Notes under the pieces: generated by a model
The model's input: only the letters and a program-made list of their open reading frames with translations
Told to the model about the DNA's origin: nothing
Database searches by the model: none
Program-made: the position numbers and the translations under genes
NCBI RefSeq assembly: GCF_020252405.1
Contig: NZ_JADCDA010000054.1
Span: 1 to 62,891 of the forward strand
DNA from: Aestuariivirga sp.
Lineage (GTDB): Bacteria > Pseudomonadota > Alphaproteobacteria > Rhizobiales > Aestuariivirgaceae
DNA: 62,891 bases
Direction: 5' to 3'
In this document: positions 1 to 7,793 of the stretch, piece by piece
Position numbering within the stretch: position 1 is the stretch's first letter
Layout: each line of letters begins with the position of its first letter

Positions 1-102
1 AAAGCTCCCAAGCAGGCCATCACTGCCGTCATGCGAAAGCTCGTCGTCCTCGCCAACGCACTCCTCAAAAAACGCGCCACCTGGCAGAAAAAAATCGCTT
101 GA
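1..102 (+). CDS. IS110-family transposase, C-terminal fragment (cut by window edge)
   Basis: The first frame of the window is open from base 1 to a TGA at 100-102 and encodes 33 residues. They include AITAVMRKLVVLANALLKK followed by a short basic tail. The 'AVMRKLVVLANALL' pattern is typical of the extreme C-terminus of IS110/IS1111 transposases, just after the transposase_20 domain. The rest of the gene lies outside the window, so it cannot be said whether the copy is intact. The next gene begins 30 bases after the stop, leaving little room for an element end. Family assignment is by recognition of a short stretch only. Confidence 0.55.
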   Translation, partial: KAPKQAITAVMRKLVVLANALLKKRATWQKKIA

Positions 103-132
103 TCATCACGGATACTCTAAACCACTTGCACC

Positions 133-1410
133 ATGCCGCAATCCATTTTCGCGCCGAGCTATTACCAGGCCACCGCAACCCCCTCCCCAGCCTGCCCTGC
201 GCTGTCAGGCGACATCTCCGCCGATGTGTGCATCGTGGGGGCGGGCTATACGGGGCTTTCGGCGGCCGTGGAGCTGGGCGAAGCGGGCTACAAAGTGGTC
301 GTGCTGGAGGCGGAAACTGTTGGCCATGGCGCATCGGGGCGCAATGGCGGGCAGATCTGCACCGGCTTTTCGTCAGGTCAGGACAAGATCGCCGCCCAGC
401 TGGGCCGCGATAACGCGCGCAAGTGCTTTGCCATTGCCGAGGAGGCAAAGCGCCTGCTGGTGGACCGCATCAGGCGCTACAGCATCGATTGCGACCTGCG
501 CTGGGGCTATCTCCATGTTCTGCCCAAACCCAACCGCATGGATGGACTGAAGCAATGGAAGGACGAGTGGGATGATCTGGGCTACACCGACACCCAGCTT
601 CTCGACAAAAAGCAGTTGGAGGAGAGGCTCGGCGCCAGCGCCTATCATGGCGCATTGCGCGAGGGAGGCGCCGGCCATTTCCACCCGCTGAACTATTGCC
701 TCGGCCTTGCACGCGCCGCCGCGGAAGCGGGCGCCGTCATCCATGAGCATTCCCCGGCGGTTGAGGTCGATACGGGCTCCAGGCCCTTCGTGCGCACGGC
801 GCATGGCAAGGTCAATGCCCGCTTCACGATCATCGCCTGCAATGGCTATCTTGGCCGCCTCGTGCCGCAGCTCTATGGCAAGGTGCTGCCGGTGACGAGC
901 TATATCATCGCAACCGAGCCACTGGGCGAAAATCGCGCCCGCGCGCTGATCCGCGATGGCGAGGCGGTGGCGGACACCAATTTCATCGTCAACTATTTCC
1001 GCATCGCCTCCGGCACGCGCATGCTGTTCGGCGGCAAGGCGAGCTACACCACGATGGAGCCCGCGCAACTCGCGCCCCAGATGAAGGACTCGATGGTGAA
1101 GATCTTCCCGCAGCTCCGCGATGCGAGGATCGACTTCGCCTGGGGCGGCTATATCGCCATCACCCACAACCGCATTCCGGATTGCGGGCGATTGAGCCCG
1201 ACGGCCTATTATGCCCATGGCTATTCCGGCCAGGGCGTGGCGCTGGCCGGGATGTATGGCAAGCTTATCGCGGAGGCCGTGCGCGGCACGGCGGAGCGCT
1301 TCGACCTCCTGTCGCGCGTGCGGCACTTCCCCTTCCCCGGCGGCCCGGTGCGCGTGCCGCTGCTCGCCGCCGCCATGCTGTTCTACCGTATCAGGGATGC
1401 GCTGAGCTGA
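133..1410 (+). CDS. puuB: FAD-dependent oxidoreductase, PuuB-like (gamma-glutamylputrescine oxidase family)
   Basis: This 425-residue DAO-family flavoprotein probably oxidises an amine such as gamma-glutamylputrescine. The N-terminus 'FAPSYYQAT' followed by a Rossmann FAD motif V-G-A-G-Y-T-G-L-S (about residues 35-43) and 'GASGRNGGQ' (about 72-80) matches the PuuB group, whose members are usually about 425 residues. A C-terminal 'GYSGQGVALAGMYGKLIAE' is the usual second FAD contact. Its stop overlaps the start of the next gene by one base, so the two are probably cotranscribed. It faces the polyamine uptake operon on the other strand, which supports a polyamine role. No gamma-glutamylputrescine synthetase (PuuA) is present here, so the substrate could be another amine or amino acid. 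Confidence 0.75.
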   Translation: MPQSIFAPSYYQATATPSPACPALSGDISADVCIVGAGYTGLSAAVELGEAGYKVVVLEAETVGHGASGRNGGQICTGFSSGQDKIAAQLGRDNARKCFAIAEEAKRLLVDRIRRYSIDCDLRWGYLHVLPKPNRMDGLKQWKDEWDDLGYTDTQLLDKKQLEERLGASAYHGALREGGAGHFHPLNYCLGLARAAAEAGAVIHEHSPAVEVDTGSRPFVRTAHGKVNARFTIIACNGYLGRLVPQLYGKVLPVTSYIIATEPLGENRARALIRDGEAVADTNFIVNYFRIASGTRMLFGGKASYTTMEPAQLAPQMKDSMVKIFPQLRDARIDFAWGGYIAITHNRIPDCGRLSPTAYYAHGYSGQGVALAGMYGKLIAEAVRGTAERFDLLSRVRHFPFPGGPVRVPLLAAAMLFYRIRDALS

Positions 1411-2528
1411 TGAGCAAACTGTTCTCCCCCGCCGCCTATCGCGGCATGACCCTCAAGAACCGGGCGATCGTCGCGCCCATGTGCCAGTATTCGGCCAGGC
1501 ATGGCATGGCCGATGACTGGCACCTCGTACACCTCGGCCGCTTCGCGCTCGGCGGCTTCAGCCTTGTCATCGTCGAGGCAACGGGCGTGACGCCGGATGG
1601 CCGCATTTCCTATGGCTGCCTCGGCCTGTGGGAGGATGCGCAGGTGGCGCCCCTGAAGCGCATCGCCGAATTCCTGCACCGGAATGGCGCCAAGGCCGGC
1701 ATCCAGCTGGCGCATGCCGGGCGCAAGGCCAATGGGCCCATCCCCTGGCGCGGCGGCTTCAACGAGACGGAGGCCGAGAAGCAGTCACTGGGCTTCGAGG
1801 CCTGGACCCCGGTTGCTCCCTCGGCGGAGCGGCACATGGCCTCCTATCCGGTTCCCGAAGCCCTCGATGCAGCGGGCCTTGCCCGCGTGCGCGATGGTTT
1901 TGTGGCGGCGGCGAAACGCGCCGACGCGGCGGGCTTCGACATGATCGAACTGCACTCGGCCCATGGCTATCTGCTGAACCAGTTCCTCTCGCCCGTCGCC
2001 AACAGGCGTGACGATGATTATGGCGGCAGCCCCGGTAACCGTATGCGCTTCCCGCTGGAGGTGGCGCGCGCGGTGCGCGCGGCCTGGCCCCAGGACAAGC
2101 CCGCCTTCGTGCGCATCTCCGTGACCGACTGGATCGAGGGCGGCGTGACGGTGGAGGACAGCGTGGCCTATGCAACGGAGCTGAAGGCCATCGGCTATGA
2201 CCTTGTGCACTGCAGCTCCGGCGGCTTCGACGGCGCGACTGTCCCCGCCGGGCCGATGTATCAGGCGCCGCTGGCCGAGGCGGTTCGCAAGCGCGCGGGT
2301 GTTCCGACCGCGGCCGTGGGCCTCATCACGAGGGCTGCGGAGGCCGAGCAGATCCTTGGGGATGGCCAGGCCGATCTGATCGCACTGGCAAGGCAGGCGC
2401 TGGATGACCCGAACTGGCCGCTCCATGCGATGCGCGAGCTGCTGACGGGCGACACCTACGGCAACTGGCCGCAACAGGCGGGCTATGCGGTGCGCAACAA
2501 GGACAGGGCGCTGGGGGTTGTCCGCTGA
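1410..2528 (+). CDS. NADH:flavin oxidoreductase, YqjM/XenA-type Old Yellow Enzyme
   Basis: This 372-residue FMN ene-reductase starts at the ATG that overlaps the upstream TGA (ATGA at 1410, start 'MSKLFSPAAYRGMTLKNR'). An open frame continues upstream but lies inside puuB. Family signs are 'APMCQYSA' with the redox-tuning cysteine of the YqjM class (C25), 'LAHAGRKA', and 'IELHSAHGYLLNQFLSP', which carries the substrate-anchoring histidines. The enzyme would reduce activated C=C bonds in the cytoplasm with NAD(P)H. Its link to the polyamine oxidase is positional only. It ends one base before the convergent stop of the agmatinase gene. Confidence 0.85.
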   Translation: MSKLFSPAAYRGMTLKNRAIVAPMCQYSARHGMADDWHLVHLGRFALGGFSLVIVEATGVTPDGRISYGCLGLWEDAQVAPLKRIAEFLHRNGAKAGIQLAHAGRKANGPIPWRGGFNETEAEKQSLGFEAWTPVAPSAERHMASYPVPEALDAAGLARVRDGFVAAAKRADAAGFDMIELHSAHGYLLNQFLSPVANRRDDDYGGSPGNRMRFPLEVARAVRAAWPQDKPAFVRISVTDWIEGGVTVEDSVAYATELKAIGYDLVHCSSGGFDGATVPAGPMYQAPLAEAVRKRAGVPTAAVGLITRAAEAEQILGDGQADLIALARQALDDPNWPLHAMRELLTGDTYGNWPQQAGYAVRNKDRALGVVR

Positions 2529-2529
2529 G

Positions 2530-3525
2530 CTACTCCGCGAAGGGCGCCGCCCGCGCGCCCCTGCGCCAGGCCTTGAGGCAAAGATACTCCATGATGAGCG
2601 ATGATGCCGCGAGCGAGGTGATCTCGGCGTGGTCATAGGGCGGCGACACTTCAACCACGTCCATGGCCACGAAATTCACATCCGTCAGCTTACGGATGAT
2701 CGAGGCCGCCTGATGATAGCTGAGGCCGCCCGGGATCGGCGTTCCGGTGCCCGGCGCCACCGAGGGATCGAGGCAGTCGATGTCGAAGGTGAGGTAGGCC
2801 TTGTTGGCGCCCACCACGTCGCGGACGATGTCAGCGATCCGCGCCGGCGTCGATTCATGCACCTCGTCGGCATGGACGATCCTGAAGCCATAGGTGCGCT
2901 CGCCGGCGAAGACCGTGCGGATGCCGATCTGCGCGGACTTCCTGGGGTCGATCAGGCCTTCCCTTACGGCGTAGCCGAACATGGTGCCATGGTCGATGCG
3001 GCCGCCGTCATCAGGCTCCACGTCGCGGTGCGCATCGAAATGGACAAGCGACAGGGGGCCGTGCTTCCTGGCGTGCGCCTTCAGCAGCGGATAGGTGATG
3101 TAGTGGTCGCCGCCGAGCGAGATCATCTCGGCGCCGGAGGAAATGATCCCGGTTGCATGGTCCTCGAGGCGCTGCGGAAAATTCTCCTTGCGGCCCCAGT
3201 CGAAAAAGCAGTCGCCATAATCGACCACGGCGAGCGTGTCGAACGGATCGAAGTTCCACGGCCAGAACGGACCCCAGGCATTCTCGGCCGAGGCCTTGCG
3301 GATGCCCTCCGGCCCCATGCGCGCGCCGGAGCGGTGCGACACGGCCTGATCGAACGGAATGCCGGTGACGGCGATGTCCACGCCCATCAGGTCACGCGCG
3401 TATTTGCGCCGCATGAAGGAAAGAGCGCCGGCATAGGTCGGCTCCCACTGCGTGCCCTTGAGCTGTTCGCGGCGGAATGCGCTGTCGCCCGGGAGGGGGC
3501 CGTTGGGGTTCATCTCAAGCGACAT
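2530..3525 (-). CDS. speB: agmatinase / ureohydrolase family protein
   Basis: This 331-residue arginase-fold protein probably hydrolyses agmatine to putrescine plus urea. The Mn-binding motifs are visible: 'SLGGDHYITYP', 'VHFDAHRDVEPD' and 'LTFDIDCLDPSVAPGTGTP'. The second motif reads DAHRD, where DAHtD is usual, so substrate preference may differ; guanidinobutyrate or guanidinopropionate are alternatives. It is the last gene of a run on this strand: the ATPase gene of the polyamine transporter stops 5 bases upstream of its ATG. Being in the same operon as a putrescine-type ABC transporter favours agmatine. The urea product could feed the urease encoded at 46-52 kb. Confidence 0.82.
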   Translation of the reverse strand: MSLEMNPNGPLPGDSAFRREQLKGTQWEPTYAGALSFMRRKYARDLMGVDIAVTGIPFDQAVSHRSGARMGPEGIRKASAENAWGPFWPWNFDPFDTLAVVDYGDCFFDWGRKENFPQRLEDHATGIISSGAEMISLGGDHYITYPLLKAHARKHGPLSLVHFDAHRDVEPDDGGRIDHGTMFGYAVREGLIDPRKSAQIGIRTVFAGERTYGFRIVHADEVHESTPARIADIVRDVVGANKAYLTFDIDCLDPSVAPGTGTPIPGGLSYHQAASIIRKLTDVNFVAMDVVEVSPPYDHAEITSLAASSLIMEYLCLKAWRRGARAAPFAE

Positions 3526-3530
3526 CGGCG

Positions 3531-4613
3531 CTACTCCGTCAGCACGATCGAATCTTCGGGCGCCCAGTGCACCCAGACGGTCTGTCCGCGCTCCACGCCG
3601 GAGCCGCCGAGGCGCGTGTCGTTCTGGACATTGACCGACAGATCGAGCCCGTCAGCGGCCTCGATGACGACGTGGCTGGTGTCGCCGTAATAGGCGACAT
3701 CGCGCACCCTGCCCTGCACCCGGATGGCGCTGGCCGGTTCCGCGATGGCGATCTTGAGCTTCTCGGGCCGCACCGCAACGGCGACCTGGCCGCCCACCAG
3801 CCCGTCGCTCGCCAGCTCCATGCGGCCCACACCCTTCAGCTCGCAGTCGATCTTGCGGCCGATCTGGCGGTGAACGCGGGCGTCGATCAGGTTCACCTTG
3901 CCGATGAAGTCGGCGACGAACCGGCTCCTGGGATGCTCGTAGAGTTCGGCGGGTGTCGCCACCTGCTGCACGGCCCCCTTGTCCATGACGGCGATGCGGC
4001 TCGCCATGGAGAGGGCTTCGTCCTGGTCATGGGTGACGATGATGAAGGTGATGCCGACGGTCTCCTGCAGCCTCGTCAGCTCCATGCGCATGTCGTCGCG
4101 CAGCTTGGCGTCGAGGGCGGAGAGCGGCTCGTCGAGCAACAGCACCTTGGGGCGCTTGACCAACGCGCGGGCAAGGGCCACGCGCTGACGCTGGCCGCCC
4201 GACATCTGGTCCGGCTTGCGGGCGGCAAGTGCGGTGAGCTTCACCATGTCGAGCGCCTCGCCGACGCGGCGCCTGATCTCGTCGGTGGCAACACCTGTGA
4301 CCTTGAGGCCATAGCCCACGTTCTGCTCCACCGTCATGTGTGGGAACACCGCATAGGACTGGAACACCATGTTGGTGGGCCGCTTGTTGGGCGGCGTGAA
4401 GGCCATGTCCTCGCCGCCGATGACGATCTGGCCGGACGTGGGCGTTTCGAGACCGGAGATCATGCGCCGGAGCGTGGTCTTGCCGCAGCCCGAGGGGCCA
4501 AGCAGCGCGAAGAACTCGTTCTGGGCAATGTCAAGCGAGACATTGTCAACGGCGGTGACGCCGCCCGGAAAGGCCTTGGTGACGTTGCGGATGGAGACGA
4601 TGGCGTCTGACAT
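3531..4613 (-). CDS. potA: polyamine ABC transporter, ATP-binding subunit (PotA/PotG type)
   Basis: This 360-residue ATPase energises the PotHI permease at the inner membrane. Walker A 'GPSGCGKTT', the signature '[15 protein letters not shown]', Walker B 'VLLLDEPLSALD' and the switch 'VTHDQDEAL' are all present. They are followed by a C-terminal TOBE-like domain typical of spermidine/putrescine importers. One unusual residue is the arginine in 'KTTLRRMISGLE', where leucine is normal. The ATG at 4613 ('MSDAIVSIRNV') is preferred. A TTG three codons upstream would overlap the stop of potI. It lies between potI and speB in a tightly spaced operon. Confidence 0.9.
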   Translation of the reverse strand: MSDAIVSIRNVTKAFPGGVTAVDNVSLDIAQNEFFALLGPSGCGKTTLRRMISGLETPTSGQIVIGGEDMAFTPPNKRPTNMVFQSYAVFPHMTVEQNVGYGLKVTGVATDEIRRRVGEALDMVKLTALAARKPDQMSGGQRQRVALARALVKRPKVLLLDEPLSALDAKLRDDMRMELTRLQETVGITFIIVTHDQDEALSMASRIAVMDKGAVQQVATPAELYEHPRSRFVADFIGKVNLIDARVHRQIGRKIDCELKGVGRMELASDGLVGGQVAVAVRPEKLKIAIAEPASAIRVQGRVRDVAYYGDTSHVVIEAADGLDLSVNVQNDTRLGGSGVERGQTVWVHWAPEDSIVLTE

Positions 4614-4618
4614 GATGT

Positions 4619-5467
4619 TCAACCCTTGTCCGCCCTGGGCGGCGCCTGGAGCTTCATTGCGAGAACGGTGGCAACCACGGTGATGACGATCAGCACGGTG
4701 GAGGCCGCGTTGATCTCCGGCGACACGCCGCGGCGCACCAGCGAATAGACCTTGACCGGGAAGGTGACGGTTTCCGGCCCCGAGGTGAAAAAGGTGATGA
4801 CGAAGTCATCGAGCGACAGCGTGAAGGCAAGCAGCGCGCCGGCGATGAGGCCGGGCTTCATGAAGGGCACGATGATCGACCAGAAGGTCTGCCATTCGCT
4901 GGCTCCCAGGTCCTTCGACGCCTCCTCAAGCTGGCGGTTGAAGCCCACGAGGCGCGAGCGCACGACGACCGCCACGAAGGGGAAGCAGAAGGTGACATGC
5001 GCGAAGATGATGTTGCCAAGGTTCAGGGGCCACGGCATGTGGACGAAGAATTCCATCATCCCCGAATTGACGAAGAACAGCAGAAGCGCAACGCCCATGC
5101 AGATTTCGGGGATGACGATGGGCAGCGCCATGAAGCCCTCATAGGCGCCCTTGAGGGGAAAGCGGAAGCGCCACATCAGCAGCGCCGTCAGCGCGCCCAG
5201 CACGGTGGCGAAGACCGTGGCGATCACGGCGATCACCAGCGAGTTGGTGAGCGCCTCGATCAGCGAGGCGTTGTTCCACGCCCTGGCGTAGTTGTCGAGC
5301 GTGAAGCCGCGCCACACCACACCGCGCTTGTCGGTGTTGAAGGAGAAGGCGACGAGCGTGATGATGGGCGCGTAGAGCACGAAGAAGATGGCGGCGAACA
5401 GCAGCCTGAGCCAGAGGCGGCTGCCATAGTCGAGGGGGCCCTGCCCCGGTTTCAGCCGGGCGGCCAT
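4619..5467 (-). CDS. potI: putrescine/spermidine ABC transporter permease PotI
   Basis: This 282-residue inner-membrane permease has about six predicted hydrophobic segments, the first being 'LLFAAIFFVLYAPIITLVAFSFN'. The cytoplasmic coupling loop 'EEASKDLGASEWQTFWSIIVP' (about residues 170-190) is the EAA motif that contacts the ATPase. It is typical of PotC/PotI. The ATG overlaps the TGA of potH in an ATGA arrangement, and the gene ends 5 bases before the potA ATG, so the three are translationally linked. Substrate identity comes from the family and neighbours. Confidence 0.9.
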   Translation of the reverse strand: MAARLKPGQGPLDYGSRLWLRLLFAAIFFVLYAPIITLVAFSFNTDKRGVVWRGFTLDNYARAWNNASLIEALTNSLVIAVIATVFATVLGALTALLMWRFRFPLKGAYEGFMALPIVIPEICMGVALLLFFVNSGMMEFFVHMPWPLNLGNIIFAHVTFCFPFVAVVVRSRLVGFNRQLEEASKDLGASEWQTFWSIIVPFMKPGLIAGALLAFTLSLDDFVITFFTSGPETVTFPVKVYSLVRRGVSPEINAASTVLIVITVVATVLAMKLQAPPRADKG

Positions 5468-6339
5468 CAGACGTCCACCCCCTTGGAGCGCAGGCTGAAG
5501 AGATAGCGCAGCGCCAGGGCGCCGAAGGTGGCGTACATCAGCAGGAAGGACAGCGCCGCGCCGAAGGGCCAGTCATTGGCCGCCTTGAACTGGCGCTCGA
5601 TGACATTGCCGATCATCAGGGCATTGGCGCCGCCCAGCAGGTCCGGCGTGAGGAAGGAGCCGAGGCACGGGATGAAGACCAGGATGACGCCCGAGACGAT
5701 GCCCGGCATGGTGAGCGGCACGGTGACGCGCATGAAGGTCTGGAACTGCGATCCGCCGAGATCGAGGCTGGCTTCAAGATATGACTTGTCCAGCCTTTCG
5801 ATGGTGGCATAGAGCGGCAGCACCATGAAGGGCATGTAGACATAGACGAGACCGAAGACGACGGCGAAATTATTGTAAAGCATCTCGTAGGGACCAAGGC
5901 CCACCCATCCGAGTATCTTGTTCAGATAGCCCTGCGTGCGGAACACCGCGATCAGCGCATAGGTGCGGATCAGCAGGTTGATCCAGAAGGGCAGCACGAC
6001 GAGCAGCAGCAGGAGCGGCTTCCACTTGTCCTTCGCAAAGCAGATGCCGAAGGCGATGGGATAGGCGGTGAGCAGGCACAGCGCGGTGGCAAGCGCCGAG
6101 ATCCACACCGACTTCCACATGATGCCGAGATAGAGCGGGTCGAAGGCGCGGATGTAATTGGTGAAGCCCGTCAGGTAATCATAGCCGGTGATCGACACCT
6201 GGCCATCGACAATGGCCTTGTCGCTGAACGACATGACGAAAAGGAAGCCGAGCGGGATGATGAAGAAGGCCAGAAGCCACACTGAAGGCGGTATGCCCAG
6301 TGTCCAGAAGACACGCGGATTCTGTTTCCAGTTCTCCAA
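5467..6339 (-). CDS. potH: putrescine/spermidine ABC transporter permease PotH
   Basis: This 290-residue partner permease of PotI begins at a TTG (6337-6339, 'LENWKQNPRVFWTLGIPPSVW'). A strong purine-rich Shine-Dalgarno run (GGGGGGAG) lies about 10 bases upstream of that TTG. The frame stays open further upstream to 6459, but those residues are low in coding character and would make the protein too long. The EAA loop 'EASLDLGGSQFQTFMRVTVP' is clear. The membrane segment 'LLAFFIIPLGFLFVMSFSD' follows a short cytoplasmic N-terminus, as in PotB/PotH. The gene is separated from potF by about 225 bases holding a small GC hairpin. Confidence 0.88.
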   Translation of the reverse strand: MENWKQNPRVFWTLGIPPSVWLLAFFIIPLGFLFVMSFSDKAIVDGQVSITGYDYLTGFTNYIRAFDPLYLGIMWKSVWISALATALCLLTAYPIAFGICFAKDKWKPLLLLLVVLPFWINLLIRTYALIAVFRTQGYLNKILGWVGLGPYEMLYNNFAVVFGLVYVYMPFMVLPLYATIERLDKSYLEASLDLGGSQFQTFMRVTVPLTMPGIVSGVILVFIPCLGSFLTPDLLGGANALMIGNVIERQFKAANDWPFGAALSFLLMYATFGALALRYLFSLRSKGVDV

Positions 6340-6403
6340 GATGCGGTCACTCCCCCCTTTGCCGTTCTGCGTGAGGCTACCCCAGCACGGCACCCGGCGG
6401 CAA

Positions 6404-6421
6404 CCCCGGCCATAACCGGGG
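6404..6421. terminator. intercistronic GC hairpin between potF and potH
   Basis: CCCCGG, a 6-base loop CCATAA, and CCGGGG form a perfect 6-bp stem. No T-run follows on either strand, so it is more likely a transcript-stabilising or attenuating hairpin than a full terminator. Such structures often let the binding-protein message (potF, upstream in transcription) accumulate above the permease message. The rest of 6340-6565 shows no gene. Confidence 0.4.
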
Positions 6422-6565
6422 GAGAGCGCCGCCGATGGCTGCAACCGCAAAATCGGCATCGGCGCGGGCGAGGACGGCGGGCGGCCCGATCTTCAGCACG
6501 CCGCCGGATTTTCCCTCGCCGCCCGCCAATGCGCCCTTGCGGGACCGCCCAGGACCGAGCGCCGC

Positions 6566-7645
6566 TTACGAGGCGCGGATGCGCGTCAAGATTTCGTCGC
6601 GCTGCTTGATGGCTTCCTCGCCGAGATAAAGGTTGGGTTCGCACTTGATCAGCACGTCGGCGGGCGGGAAGATCACCGGGTTGTTCTGATACTCAGCCGG
6701 CATCAGCTCCTTCGCCGCCTTGTTGGTGGTGGCGTACTGGATGGTGGAGGCGATGCCCGCACCTTCCTTTGCGTCCAGGATGAAGTTGAGGAAGGCCATG
6801 GCGTTCTCCGGGTGGGGCGCGCCCTTCGGAACGGCCAGCGTATCCTGCCAGACCAGCGAGCCTTCCTTCGGCACGATGAAGTCGAGATCTTCGTCCTCCG
6901 CCATCACCTGCTTGATGTCGCCGTTCCACTCCTGGCAGAGCTTCACTTCGCCGGAGGCCAGCAGGTCCTGGCCATTGTCGGGCGCGAAGACCTTTATATT
7001 TTTCTTCTGCGCGATCAGCAGGTCCTCGACCTTCCTGAGCTCGTCCGCATTGGTCGAGTTCAAGGAATAGCCCAGATACTTGAGGCCGGCGCCCAGCACG
7101 TTCTGCTGGTCGCCGAGCATCGAGATGGCGCCCGCATATTCATCCGAGTCGAGCAGCACCTTCCAGCTGTCGGGCGTGGCGCTGACCGCCGACTTGCGGA
7201 AGCCGATGCCGACCGTGCCCCACATATAGGGGATCGAATACTTGCGGCCGGGGTCGAACTGCGCATCCTGGAACAGCGTGTCGATGTTCGACATGTTGGG
7301 GATCCTGGAGTGATCGAGCGGGATCACCATGTCGGCCTTTATCATGCGCTCGAGATAGTCGTTGGTCGGCACGATCACGTCATAGCCGGGGTTGCCGCCC
7401 TTGAGCTTGGCGAAGAGCTCGTCATTGTCGGCATAAAGGTCCATCTTCACCTCGATGCCGGTGGCATCGGTGAATTCGGCGAGCGTGTTCTCGCCGATAT
7501 AAGTATCCCAGTTGTAGAAGTTCAGCTTCTTCTCTTCCGCGGCCAGCGAGAAGCGCGGCAGGAGGGTGAGGCCCGCAAACAACGCGCCGGCGCCCTGGAG
7601 GACAGAGCGGCGGTTGGGACGGAACCGCGGACGGAAAGTGGTCAT
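6566..7645 (-). CDS. potF: polyamine ABC transporter periplasmic binding protein (PotF-like)
   Basis: This 359-residue periplasmic receptor starts at the ATG at 7643-7645 ('MTTFRPRFRPNRRSVLQGAG'), preceded by an AAAGGA ribosome site. The leader carries a twin-arginine-like N-R-R-S-V-L-Q motif and a hydrophobic stretch ending 'FSLAAEEKK', so export may be by Tat rather than Sec. The mature part contains 'LNFYNWDTYIGENTL' and 'GYDVIVPTNDYLERMI', which are characteristic of the PotD/PotF spermidine/putrescine-binding family. It is the first gene of the operon potF-H-I-A-speB. A 17-bp perfect inverted repeat lies 50 bases upstream of its start. Confidence 0.9.
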   Translation of the reverse strand: MTTFRPRFRPNRRSVLQGAGALFAGLTLLPRFSLAAEEKKLNFYNWDTYIGENTLAEFTDATGIEVKMDLYADNDELFAKLKGGNPGYDVIVPTNDYLERMIKADMVIPLDHSRIPNMSNIDTLFQDAQFDPGRKYSIPYMWGTVGIGFRKSAVSATPDSWKVLLDSDEYAGAISMLGDQQNVLGAGLKYLGYSLNSTNADELRKVEDLLIAQKKNIKVFAPDNGQDLLASGEVKLCQEWNGDIKQVMAEDEDLDFIVPKEGSLVWQDTLAVPKGAPHPENAMAFLNFILDAKEGAGIASTIQYATTNKAAKELMPAEYQNNPVIFPPADVLIKCEPNLYLGEEAIKQRDEILTRIRAS

Positions 7646-7694
7646 TTTCGCAAATCCTTTCGTTCGTTCGTCTTGCGCACAGCGAGCCTGGAGG

Positions 7695-7730
7695 ACGATC
7701 CGCTCAGGTGGAACCACCTGAGCGGATCGT
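7695..7730. repeat. perfect 17-bp inverted repeat in the potF leader
   Basis: The left arm (7695-7711, containing CCGCTCAGGTGG) and the right arm (7714-7730, containing CCACCTGAGCGG) are exact reverse complements, separated by AA. The core TCAGGTGGAACCACCTGA recurs in degenerate form in the other dispersed palindromes of the window, so this is probably a member of that family. Lying 50 bases upstream of the potF ATG, it would fold strongly in the leader RNA. Confidence 0.8.
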
Positions 7731-7793
7731 GCGCTGTTACTTGGTGTTCCCTCACCCTCCGGCCAATCGAAATCAATTTAAGCTTTCGTAACC

